Of a stretch of 64,000 bases of DNA, positions 1-8,770 are shown piece after piece. The position numbers and the translations under genes are program-made. Origin of the DNA: an uncultured bacterium (GTDB lineage Bacteria > Hydrogenedentota > Hydrogenedentia > Hydrogenedentales > CAILVY01). Below the pieces are notes generated by a model, which was given only the letters and a program-made list of their open reading frames with translations, was not told the DNA's origin and ran no database searches. Position 1 is the first letter of the stretch, and each line of letters begins with the position of its first letter. The DNA lies in the NCBI GenBank assembly GCA_937951485.1, contig CALEDJ010000011.1:55269-119268 (forward strand), in the 5' to 3' direction.

Positions 1-7
1 AACAACG

Positions 8-1186
8 ATGCGCAAAGCAGTGCATTTCGGCGCGGGTAATATCGGACGGGGATTTCTCGGTCAATTGTATTTTGAAAGCGGCTACGAGATCGTTTTTGTG
101 GATGTGGTGGACGAGATCGTGACGGCATTGCGGCAGCGCCGCGAATACCCCATTCGCATCGTAGAGGATAAGGAAGAGACGATCCTGGTCCGGCGGGTGA
201 CCGCCGTTCATGGGACAGACCTGGAGGCGGTAGCCAGGGCGCTTGCCGAGGCCGACCTGGCCTCGACCGCCGTAGGGGTGAACGTTTTGCCGCATATCGC
301 TCCGTCCCTCGCGCGCGGTATTGAGCGCCGTTTCCGGGACCATGCCGCCCCGCCACTGAACATCATCGTGTGTGAAAACCTGATCAATGCCGGGCCATAT
401 CTCCGGGACCGCGTGCTGGAACATCTGGACCCGGCGTATTTGCCTGATTTTCGCGAAAAAGTGGGCTTTGTCGAAGCCTCCATCGGGCGCATGGTACCCG
501 TCATGACGGCGGCGCAGCGCGCCGACGACCCCCTCCTGGTCTGTGTCGAGCCGTATTGCGAATTGCCGGTGGACGCCAATGGCTTCAAGGGCCTGATTCC
601 AGAATTGCAGCATATGAAGCCGCTGCCGAATTTCAGGGCTTATGTCGAGCGGAAACTGTTCGTGCACAATCTCAGCCATGCGGTAACGGCCTATCTCGGC
701 TATCTGCGCGGCCATGAATATATCTGGCAGGCGATCCGCGACGACCGTGTGCGGGCGGAAGTGGACGCTGCGACGGCGGAGAGTTGCCGCGCCCTCGCCC
801 GGAAACACGGCCTGGATCCGGTGGGCCTTGACGCGCACCGCGCTGACCTTATCCGGCGCTACCACAACCGCGCGCTCGGCGACCAGGTCGCCCGTGTCGC
901 CCGCGATCCTCTGCGCAAACTGGGGCCTGACGACCGGCTGGCGGGATCGGCAAGGATGTGCATCGAGAACGGGGTGGAACCGGTTCATATCGGGTTTGCA
1001 GTCGCCGCCGCAATGCTGTACGATCCCCCCGACGACCCCGCCGCACAGGCGTTGCAGCGTCTTCGCAAGACGCAGGGCGTGGAGGGGGTGCTCCACGAGG
1101 TCTGCCGTATCGCGCCGGATTCCCCCTTGGGGACATTCGTCAAAATGGGGTTACAACGTCTTCAGAGAGAAGGCTGGAAAGCATAA
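8..1186 (+). CDS. mtlD: Mannitol-1-phosphate 5-dehydrogenase
   Basis: N-terminal MRKAVHFGAGNIGRGFLG Rossmann motif and full-length polyol dehydrogenase-like sequence. Confidence 0.93.
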   Translation: MRKAVHFGAGNIGRGFLGQLYFESGYEIVFVDVVDEIVTALRQRREYPIRIVEDKEETILVRRVTAVHGTDLEAVARALAEADLASTAVGVNVLPHIAPSLARGIERRFRDHAAPPLNIIVCENLINAGPYLRDRVLEHLDPAYLPDFREKVGFVEASIGRMVPVMTAAQRADDPLLVCVEPYCELPVDANGFKGLIPELQHMKPLPNFRAYVERKLFVHNLSHAVTAYLGYLRGHEYIWQAIRDDRVRAEVDAATAESCRALARKHGLDPVGLDAHRADLIRRYHNRALGDQVARVARDPLRKLGPDDRLAGSARMCIENGVEPVHIGFAVAAAMLYDPPDDPAAQALQRLRKTQGVEGVLHEVCRIAPDSPLGTFVKMGLQRLQREGWKA

Positions 1187-1194
1187 GGACCGCC

Positions 1195-2523
1195 ATGTAC
1201 GAAGTGAAAATGCCCAAACTGGGTCAAACCGTCGAAGAAGCCGAAATTGTCCAGTGGTTGAAGCAGGAAGGCGACATCGTGAATGAAGGGGATGCCCTGT
1301 TCACGGTGCAGACGGACAAGGCGGAAATAGAATACGAGTCGCCGGCATCCGGCATACTGCGCAAAATCCTTATCGGCGAAGGAATGGAAGTGCCGGTTTT
1401 GACCACGGTGGCGTTGATCGGCGCTGCGGATGAGGCGCTTCCGGACCTCGCGCAATATGGCGCCGCGCCAGCCGCCGCGTCGCTTCCAGCGGAAGCCGCC
1501 GCATCGGCATCCGCCCCGGCCGTCCAAGCCGCCCCTCTCCCATCTCCGGCGACAGCCCCGGCCGCAGGCGGCGTCGCGCCGGTATCGCCGCGCGCGCGCA
1601 AAATTGCGACGGAACGCGGCATTGACGCCGCGACATTGCGCGGCAGCGGGGTCGGCGGCCGCGTGACGGCGGCCGATGTACTGTCGCACGCGGCCAAATC
1701 CGAGAATGTGCGCATCACGCCGACCGCACGCCGCATGGCGGCAAATGCCGGCATAGACATTACGGCTGTCCCGGGGACCGGCATCGGCGGCAAGATCACG
1801 AAAGAGGACATCAGCCGCGCCGCTGCGCAGCCTGCGGCCCCAGCCCCGGCCCCAGCGCCCGGCGGCGTGACCCGTGTGCCGCTCACCCCCATGCGGCGCA
1901 TCATCGCCCAGCGTATGAGCGAAAGCAAATACAGCGCGCCGCATTATTACATCACCATAGAAGTGGACATGGCCAAGTGCAAGAAATTCCGCGCCGGCTT
2001 GACGACATTCAAGGCATCGTTCAACGATCTGGTGCTCTACGCCACGGCGCGCGCGCTGCGCGAATTTCCGGCGGTCAACGCGCGCTGGGCGGGCGACGCG
2101 ATTGAGCAGGTCGCCGACATCAACCTCGGCGTCGCGGTGGCGCTTCCGACGGGGCTTATCGTACCGGTCATCCGCCAGGCCCAGAACATGTCGCTCGAAG
2201 GCATCGCCGCCGCGGCAAAGGAACTCGCCACAAAAGCGCAGACCGGCAAACTGCTCCCCGACGACTACGCCGGAAACACGTTCACTGTATCCAATCTGGG
2301 TCCCTACGGCGTGGACCATTTCACCGCTATCATCAACCAGCCCGACAGCGCCATCATCGCCATCGGCCAAATCAAGGACCGCGTTGTGGTCATTGACGGC
2401 GGCATCCATATCCGGCCGATCATGAAACTGACCATCTCCAGTGATCACCGCGTGATTGACGGCGCGCTCGCGGCGCAGTTCATGGCCCGGCTCAGGGAAA
2501 TCCTCGAAGCCGCGGAGTTTTGA
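1195..2523 (+). CDS. Dihydrolipoamide acyltransferase (E2) of a 2-oxoacid dehydrogenase complex
   Basis: Lipoyl domain (QTDKAEIEYESPASG), two peripheral subunit-binding domains (SPRARKIATERGID, TPTARRMAANAGID), Ala/Pro linkers, catalytic SSDHRVIDGALAAQFM. The start at ATG 1195 is inferred from the lipoyl domain; the ORF track extends further upstream. Confidence 0.93.
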   Translation: MYEVKMPKLGQTVEEAEIVQWLKQEGDIVNEGDALFTVQTDKAEIEYESPASGILRKILIGEGMEVPVLTTVALIGAADEALPDLAQYGAAPAAASLPAEAAASASAPAVQAAPLPSPATAPAAGGVAPVSPRARKIATERGIDAATLRGSGVGGRVTAADVLSHAAKSENVRITPTARRMAANAGIDITAVPGTGIGGKITKEDISRAAAQPAAPAPAPAPGGVTRVPLTPMRRIIAQRMSESKYSAPHYYITIEVDMAKCKKFRAGLTTFKASFNDLVLYATARALREFPAVNARWAGDAIEQVADINLGVAVALPTGLIVPVIRQAQNMSLEGIAAAAKELATKAQTGKLLPDDYAGNTFTVSNLGPYGVDHFTAIINQPDSAIIAIGQIKDRVVVIDGGIHIRPIMKLTISSDHRVIDGALAAQFMARLREILEAAEF

Positions 2524-2541
2524 TGGGCCTGGCAAGCATAT

Positions 2542-2560
2542 CATGGGCGGGACGCCCATG
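2542..2560. repeat. Perfect 8-bp-arm hairpin CATGGGCG-GGA-CGCCCATG (REP-like)
   Basis: Seen directly; same family as the hairpin at 50002-50020 (17/19 identical). Confidence 0.8.
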
Positions 2561-2576
2561 CCAGGATAAAAGGCAT

Positions 2577-2605
2577 CGGTGGGTCCCGCTTCGCTGCGCC
2601 CACCG
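2577..2605. repeat. Hairpin CGGTGGG-(n15)-CCCACCG
   Basis: Seen directly; similar GGTGGGT...ACCCACC hairpins occur at 44766-44792 and 44865-44891. Confidence 0.7.
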
Positions 2606-2612
2606 CACAGGG

Positions 2613-2641
2613 TTTGCACCTCGGAGGGGTGCAGAACAATG
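2613..2641 (+). repeat. 29-bp repeat TTTGCACCTCGGAGGGGTGCAGAACAATG, copy 1
   Basis: 27/29 identical to 2674-2702, offset 61 bp; contains a GCACC...GGTGC stem. Confidence 0.85.
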
Positions 2642-2673
2642 GCACGCTGAAACGTGAACACCATGCCCGCTTC

Positions 2674-2702
2674 TTTGCATCCCGGAGGGGTGCAGAACAA
2701 TG
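2674..2702 (+). repeat. 29-bp repeat TTTGCATCCCGGAGGGGTGCAGAACAATG, copy 2
   Basis: 27/29 identical to 2613-2641. Confidence 0.85.
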
Positions 2703-2750
2703 TCAGTCAAAAAAATGGCGAGATACAACAGAATCACGGAGATTGAACTC

Positions 2751-4142
2751 ATGGCTGAATACGATGTTGCGGTGATCGGGGCTGGACCAGGCGGCTATGT
2801 TGCGGCGATCCGCTGTGCGCAGCGCGGCGCGAAGGTGGCGGTGATCGAGCGACGATACCTGGGTGGGGTCTGCCTGAACGTCGGCTGCATCCCCACGAAA
2901 ACACTGATATACACCGCCGAACTCTACCGAAAAATGACCCACGCGGAGGACTACGGCCTGAAAATCAAGGACCTGCGCCTCGACATGCCCGCCTTGCTCC
3001 AGCGCAAGAACAAGGTTGTGGACATCAACACCGGCGGCATCGCGGCGTTGTTCAAGGCAAACGGCATCGAGCACATTCACGGCGAAGCGGTGGTCACCGC
3101 TCCGGGGCGCATCCGCGTCGGGAAGGAAGAAGTGGCCGCAAAGAAAATCATCGTCGCCACCGGTGGTCGTCCCGCGCAATTAAAAGGGCTGGAGTTCAAC
3201 GGAAAAACCATTATCGGCAGCACCCGCGCCCTGGAACTGACCGAGGTCCCCAAGCGCATCGCCGTGATCGGCGCGGGCGCGCTCGGTGCGGAATTCGCCT
3301 GCATCTGGAATGCCTTCGGCGCGGAGGTCACCCTGATCGAGGCCATGCCCACGGTGCTGCCGAGGGAAGATGAGGAAATCACCAAGCGCATGGAATCCGT
3401 CTTCAAGAAACGCGGGATGGACGTGCGCGCCGGCACCAAGGTGGCCAAGGTCGAACACCGCGACAAGGGCGTGCGTCTGGAGTTGGAGGGCAAAAAAGAC
3501 GGCAAGGTGGAGGTTGACATGGTGCTGGTGGCGGTGGGACTGGAGTGCAATTCCGAAGTGGTCACCCAGACACCTTCGCTGGGGATCAAAGTGGGACCGC
3601 GCGGCGGGATTCTGGTGAATGAACATCTGGAGACTGACGCGCCGGGCATTTACGCCATTGGCGATGTCATTGACAAGACCTGGCTCGCCCACGGCGCGTC
3701 CGCCGAGGCGATTGTCGCGGCGACCAACGCCACCGGCGGCAATCGGAAAATGGATTACCGTGTGGTGCCCGCGTGCAACTTCACTTCGCCGGAAGTCGCC
3801 AGCGTCGGGCTGACGGAAAAGAAGGCGCGTGAGCAGGGCTATGAGGTCAAAGTGGGACGCTTCATGTACGCGGGCAACGGCCGCGCGCACGCCATCGGCG
3901 AGACCGACGGCATGGTCAAGATTGTCGGCGATGCGGCCACCGACGAGATTCTCGGCGTGCACATCATGAGCGCCGAGGCCGGGGAAATGATCGCCGCCGC
4001 CGCGCTGGCCATGTCCATGGAAGCGACTGTCGAGGAGATCGTTCATACCATCCACACCCATCCCACGCTCTCCGAAGCCATCCTGGAGGCGGCGGAGGAT
4101 TACTACGACATGGGCATCCACACCCGGCCAAAGAAGAAATGA
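2751..4142 (+). CDS. lpdA: Dihydrolipoamide dehydrogenase (E3)
   Basis: MAEYDVAVIGAGPGGYVAAIR FAD motif, redox-active GGVCLNVGCIPTKTL, C-terminal HTHPTLSEAILEAAED. Confidence 0.95.
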   Translation: MAEYDVAVIGAGPGGYVAAIRCAQRGAKVAVIERRYLGGVCLNVGCIPTKTLIYTAELYRKMTHAEDYGLKIKDLRLDMPALLQRKNKVVDINTGGIAALFKANGIEHIHGEAVVTAPGRIRVGKEEVAAKKIIVATGGRPAQLKGLEFNGKTIIGSTRALELTEVPKRIAVIGAGALGAEFACIWNAFGAEVTLIEAMPTVLPREDEEITKRMESVFKKRGMDVRAGTKVAKVEHRDKGVRLELEGKKDGKVEVDMVLVAVGLECNSEVVTQTPSLGIKVGPRGGILVNEHLETDAPGIYAIGDVIDKTWLAHGASAEAIVAATNATGGNRKMDYRVVPACNFTSPEVASVGLTEKKAREQGYEVKVGRFMYAGNGRAHAIGETDGMVKIVGDAATDEILGVHIMSAEAGEMIAAAALAMSMEATVEEIVHTIHTHPTLSEAILEAAEDYYDMGIHTRPKKK

Positions 4143-4284
4143 TAGCCGTTGCTGATGTGTTGTCAGCGCAGGCAACGCACTCGCGCAAGCCAGTCTCCCT
4201 GATTTGAGGGAAGACAGGCGATACGGGTTTCCTGTAGCCTATACTGATACTGACAGGACATGACGCGAAAGCGAAATCCTTGAA

Positions 4285-6546
4285 ATGAAACTTGTGCACA
4301 CCAAACGCATCGAAGAGTTGTCATGCGTGGCGTTGCTGGCGGCGCTGCCGGCGGCAATTGTGCTGTATGGGGCGGTACGGGGCGACCTGCCCATGGCCGT
4401 GGAGAGCGTCTTCTTCGATCCCCCCTGGGAAGAGGCGCGCCCGGCGGGTTTTGCGGATACGGCCACGGCCTACGAACGGATTGAGGCGCACCGTCTCTAC
4501 CCTTGGCAGCGTTTTCTGCATCATTCCGCGTCGCAAGGCGAATCCGTTCTGTGGAATCCCCAAGAAGGGTACGGCGCGCCGTTTTTCGCGCTGTGGCGCA
4601 CCCGCGTGCTCTCTCCCTTCAGTCTGCCGTTGTATTGGTTCTCCATCGGGCGTGCGTTGTGGGTGTCCGTTTTTCTGAAACTTCTTGTGGCGGGCTGGTG
4701 TGCCTATTATGTGGGCCGCCGATTCGGTCTGCACGCCGCCGGGGCCTTGTGCATGGCGGTCGCCTATCAACTGAGCGGGCCGGTATTCCTGTGGTCTTCC
4801 ATGCCGATGTCGGACGTGATGCCGTGGTTCCCCCTGATGGTGATAAACGCGGAGCGCCTCATGCTTGGCCATGTGCATGCGTGGCCGGGCGCCGCAATCA
4901 CCACTGCGTTGATGCTGCTGGGCGGTGACCCCGAAACCGTCTCGGCGGTGTTGCTGTTTATCCTCCTGTATCAGTTGGCGCGGCGTGTGCGCGACAGGGG
5001 TTGGACCCATCTGCGCAAAGCGCTCTTCGGATTGGCTGTCGGCGGGGTGTTCGGCGTGGGGCTTTGCGCCGTACAGATTCTGCCGTTCATCGAATTCCTG
5101 CTTCACGGACGTCTGGACGCCGCCCTGCCCGATATCATTGTCCGTCCCACGGACACGGCTGCGCTGGTCGCGCCCGACCTCATTCGCGCAGCGCGCGGCG
5201 ATGCCGGACCGGCTGTCGCGCTGCTGCACGCGGGATTGGTGCAGGTGATGCTGATTCCCTTGTGGTTTGCGCTGCGTCCATTCGTGTTCAACGCATTGCG
5301 GCGCAGGCTGGAGGCGCTGTTTATGGCCTCGCTCGCGATGCTGGCCGTGCCGTTGATCGCTGGTCCGTGGTGGGCCATGCTTCCCGGATTGCGGCTCCTG
5401 CGCCCCGAGCATTTCCTGGTCACGCACGCCTTTTCGCTGGCGTTCATGGCGGCGGCCGCCGCTGAAGAATGGAATGAACTTAATCCGGAGGAGTGCAAGG
5501 CGACGCTCGTGCGCCTGCTGCTGCTGGTCCCGGCGGGGTGGGGAATGCTGTTTCTGTTGTCCGCTCTGCCGGTCATTTTCGGCACTGCTGCAACCAAGAG
5601 CCTCCTGTTCCACTGGGTGGCTCCGGCGTGCTTCGCCTTGGCAATCCTGATCGTGCTGGGCATCACGCTGCTGCGTCCCAGCCCCCGGGCCATGGGATAT
5701 GTCCTCTCCGCCATGACCGCATGCGCATTGCTCATGGCGCATGCGCCCGCGCGTTCGCGCACGCCGCGGGACCACGTATTTCCTGAGACGCCGTTCGTCC
5801 GATCTTTGAAGGACATGGATGCACGGGTGACAGGAAGCCGATCGCTGGCGGACTGGCCGCTTGCGGGCAATGGGATCGCGCAGGCATTTACGCCGTCGGG
5901 CGTCTCTCTAAACCGACACGCCGCGTTTATCGCCCGCGCCAAAACGGACCCGCTGCTTCTGCGGCTTACCGGCGATCAGGCCGTGCTCTTGACAAAAGAA
6001 GATATCCAGGGCGCGTTCGCCTCCCTTCGACCGGTATTGAACATCCAGCAGGTTTTCCCGACCGGCGCGATTCTGTTCCGTGATTTGGAGGCGCAGCCCC
6101 GCGCACGCATGGTCTACGCAGGCCGCCGTGTAGAACACTTCGATCCCGCGCGTCTGCGCGAGGACGGCCCGCCGCTTCTGGAAAGCGTCACCCTGCCGGA
6201 ACATGACAATGGCCCGGTGGCTCCCGTCGCCATCCGGAAACCCGAATCCAACACCCGCATCGTGATCCAGGTCAGCGAGACGCGCCCCGGTGTGCTCATT
6301 CTCGCCGACGCGTGGTATCCGGGATGGCGCGCCTATGTAAACGGCCATCCGACGCCTGTTTTTCCCGTGGACGGTCTGTTTCGCGGCGTGGAACTCGGCA
6401 AAGGCGCGCATGAAGTCGTGCTTTCTTACGAACCGGCCTCAAGAAGATGGGGCGGCTACATCAGCCTCGCCGCCGTTCTGGGTGTGCTTCTCGGCGCATA
6501 CCGCGCCGCACAGCGCCGCAAAGAAGACTTGAATGCCTTCTCCTAG
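4285..6546 (+). CDS. Large polytopic membrane protein (YfhO-like)
   Basis: Many hydrophobic segments; C-terminal periplasmic region LADAWYPGWRAYVNGHPTPVFPVDGLFRGVELGKGAHEVVLSYEP typical of YfhO/DUF6311-type proteins. Confidence 0.7.
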   Translation: MKLVHTKRIEELSCVALLAALPAAIVLYGAVRGDLPMAVESVFFDPPWEEARPAGFADTATAYERIEAHRLYPWQRFLHHSASQGESVLWNPQEGYGAPFFALWRTRVLSPFSLPLYWFSIGRALWVSVFLKLLVAGWCAYYVGRRFGLHAAGALCMAVAYQLSGPVFLWSSMPMSDVMPWFPLMVINAERLMLGHVHAWPGAAITTALMLLGGDPETVSAVLLFILLYQLARRVRDRGWTHLRKALFGLAVGGVFGVGLCAVQILPFIEFLLHGRLDAALPDIIVRPTDTAALVAPDLIRAARGDAGPAVALLHAGLVQVMLIPLWFALRPFVFNALRRRLEALFMASLAMLAVPLIAGPWWAMLPGLRLLRPEHFLVTHAFSLAFMAAAAAEEWNELNPEECKATLVRLLLLVPAGWGMLFLLSALPVIFGTAATKSLLFHWVAPACFALAILIVLGITLLRPSPRAMGYVLSAMTACALLMAHAPARSRTPRDHVFPETPFVRSLKDMDARVTGSRSLADWPLAGNGIAQAFTPSGVSLNRHAAFIARAKTDPLLLRLTGDQAVLLTKEDIQGAFASLRPVLNIQQVFPTGAILFRDLEAQPRARMVYAGRRVEHFDPARLREDGPPLLESVTLPEHDNGPVAPVAIRKPESNTRIVIQVSETRPGVLILADAWYPGWRAYVNGHPTPVFPVDGLFRGVELGKGAHEVVLSYEPASRRWGGYISLAAVLGVLLGAYRAAQRRKEDLNAFS

Positions 6547-6933
6547 GCACTGCCCATCGAGGCGAAACGGGATGTATGATGGAATCCCATCTGGTGGTTT
6601 GTAGTCGGGTGCCTGCTGTGCGTGCTGCGCCCCTGGTATGTTATGCTGACAAAAGACGCTGGAAGCGCGGACAACGCGGCGTGAAGCCCTGGTCATAAAA
6701 CCGCCCGTCGTATCATCCCCAGGCAACCCAGTACGCAGAATACAGGCGTTGACTTGACGGAAAAGGGCCGATTAGACTGCGGGACAGAGAGAATGAGTGG
6801 GTTCGGTTGCATCTGCGGGAATAGGAAAGCGCTGCGAACGTGTACATACCCACAGTAAGAATAAACAACGGGCGCATCGCGAAGGGCATGCACGGCGGCG
6901 CTCCGGCGGTCGGGATACCATGACAGGAGTTCG

Positions 6934-7611
6934 ATGGCGATGAAAATGTGGAGACACTGGCGAATCCATGCCGGGATGTTGACAATTATGCTGCCTTTGG
7001 CAGTGGTCGGCTGCGGTTCGGGAGAATCCCGGAAAGAAATCAGGGAAGTCCGGGATGCTGCGGCCGGCTCTCCAGCGGCGCCGGTGGGTATCAGCACCGC
7101 GGAACGCCTGGGATTGTCGCAGACTGAAGCGCATCCGCCGACGATGGGGATGATGGGCATGGCGGGCAGCGAAGCGGCTGCGGCGTTCAAGTGGACAACG
7201 CCGGAAGGCTGGGAACGCGCGCCGGACCGCGCCATGCGGCTTGCGACTTATCTGTCGCATAATGGCACGGTGGAATGCGTGGTGAGCCTGCTTTCCGGCG
7301 GAGCCGGCGGCGTGGGGGCCAATCTGAACCGGTGGCGCGCACAGATGGGCCAGCCGCCGCTCAGCGACGATGCCATTGCCGAATTGCCCACGCTGAATAT
7401 CCTGGGCCGGAAATCTCCGATGATTGACATCAGCGGCGATTACACAGGCATGTCGGGCGATTCCGTTCCGGGGCAACGCATGCTGGGGGCAGTGTGCCCG
7501 TTGCAGGACCAGGTGCTTTTCATAAAGATGGTGGGGCCGGAGGCGGCGGTGGCGGCGGAGGTTGATCATTTCCGCGCCTTCTGCAACTCCATCACGCCTG
7601 GAAATTCGTGA
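6934..7611 (+). CDS. Hypothetical lipoprotein
   Basis: Signal with lipobox-like VVGCGSGES; immediately upstream of the resB-like gene. Confidence 0.65.
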   Translation: MAMKMWRHWRIHAGMLTIMLPLAVVGCGSGESRKEIREVRDAAAGSPAAPVGISTAERLGLSQTEAHPPTMGMMGMAGSEAAAAFKWTTPEGWERAPDRAMRLATYLSHNGTVECVVSLLSGGAGGVGANLNRWRAQMGQPPLSDDAIAELPTLNILGRKSPMIDISGDYTGMSGDSVPGQRMLGAVCPLQDQVLFIKMVGPEAAVAAEVDHFRAFCNSITPGNS

Positions 7612-7615
7612 TCGT

Positions 7616-8770
7616 ATGGCCACGCCACTGAAAAAAACCCTGAATTTTCTCGCTTCCTACGGCTTCGGCGCTTCACTGCTGATACTGTTGCTGGCGCTGA
7701 CCTTTCTTGGGACCCTGCAACAGACGCAGCATGGCATCTATGAGGTCCAGAAGCGGTACTTCGAGTCCTTCGTCGTGGTGCATTGGCTGGGGCCTTTGCC
7801 CCTCCCGCTGCCGGGCGCCTACCTGTTGCTGGGACTGCTTTTTATCAACATCCTCCTGGGCGGCATTGTGCGCGCGCCCAAGAGTTGGCGGCGGCCGGGA
7901 ATGCTTATCGCACACGGCGGCATCCTGTTCATGGTCTTCGCGGGTTTCGTCACCTATCATTTCTCCACGAACGGCCACATGACTCTTTACGAGGGTGAGC
8001 AGTCAAACGAATATCAGAGTTTTTACGAATGGGAAATCATTATCGCGGAGATGGACGGGGAAGGCCGTGAGTTCGTGATTCCCGAACGTGACTTTGATCA
8101 TCTTCGGGGCGGCCGGTCGGGCGTTTTCCATGTGGAGGCGCTTCCGTTCGAGTTGCAGGTGCGCGGATTTCAACGCAATTGCGCGCCGCGTGCGGCGCCC
8201 GATGGTCTGGGCGGTGCGGTGGACGGCGTGATGCTCGCGGCGCTGCCGAAAGACCCCACGGCGGAGCGCAACATCGCCGGGGCCTACGCGACGGTGCTGC
8301 CCAAGGGCGGCGGCGCGCCGGTGGATGGCGTGCTCTGGGGCCTGGCGCGCGCGCCATGGACGGTGCAGGTTGGCGGGCGCACTTATGCGATAGACCTGCG
8401 CCACCGCCGGTGGCGCGTGCCCTTCACCATCACTCTGGACCGGTTCGTTCGCGAGTTGCATCCGCGCACGGGCATTCCCGCAAGTTTCATGAGCATCGTC
8501 ACCCTCACGCAGCATGGCGCGTCGCGCAAGGTCGAGATCAAGATGAATGAGCCGCTCCGGCACGAAGGCTACACCTTTTTCCAGGCGTCCTGGGGGCCGC
8601 AGAACGCCGGGCCGAATACTCCGCTCTTCTCCCAGTTCGCCGTGGTGAACAATCCCGCCGACCAGTGGCCGCTCTATTCCTGTATCGTAGTGACAATTGG
8701 ATTGCTCATCCATTTCACGCAGCGTCTGTTGCGCCATCTGCGCGCGGAACAGCGGAGACGCACCCCATGA
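7616..8770 (+). CDS. ResB-like cytochrome c biogenesis protein
   Basis: N-terminal TM pair, FHVEALPFELQV region, HEGYTFFQASWGP and PLYSCIVVTIGLLIHF typical of ResB/Ccs1; followed by a CcsA-like gene. Confidence 0.75.
   Translation: MATPLKKTLNFLASYGFGASLLILLLALTFLGTLQQTQHGIYEVQKRYFESFVVVHWLGPLPLPLPGAYLLLGLLFINILLGGIVRAPKSWRRPGMLIAHGGILFMVFAGFVTYHFSTNGHMTLYEGEQSNEYQSFYEWEIIIAEMDGEGREFVIPERDFDHLRGGRSGVFHVEALPFELQVRGFQRNCAPRAAPDGLGGAVDGVMLAALPKDPTAERNIAGAYATVLPKGGGAPVDGVLWGLARAPWTVQVGGRTYAIDLRHRRWRVPFTITLDRFVRELHPRTGIPASFMSIVTLTQHGASRKVEIKMNEPLRHEGYTFFQASWGPQNAGPNTPLFSQFAVVNNPADQWPLYSCIVVTIGLLIHFTQRLLRHLRAEQRRRTP

Noticed and set aside
1162-2700. Minus-strand 512-aa ORF
   Set aside because: Antisense of the E2 gene and its downstream repeats; low-complexity, no domain.
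2613-2702. CRISPR-like two-copy array (29-bp repeat, 61-bp offset)
   Set aside because: Only two copies, no cas genes, and the repeat contains a REP-like hairpin found in a cluster of other repeats.
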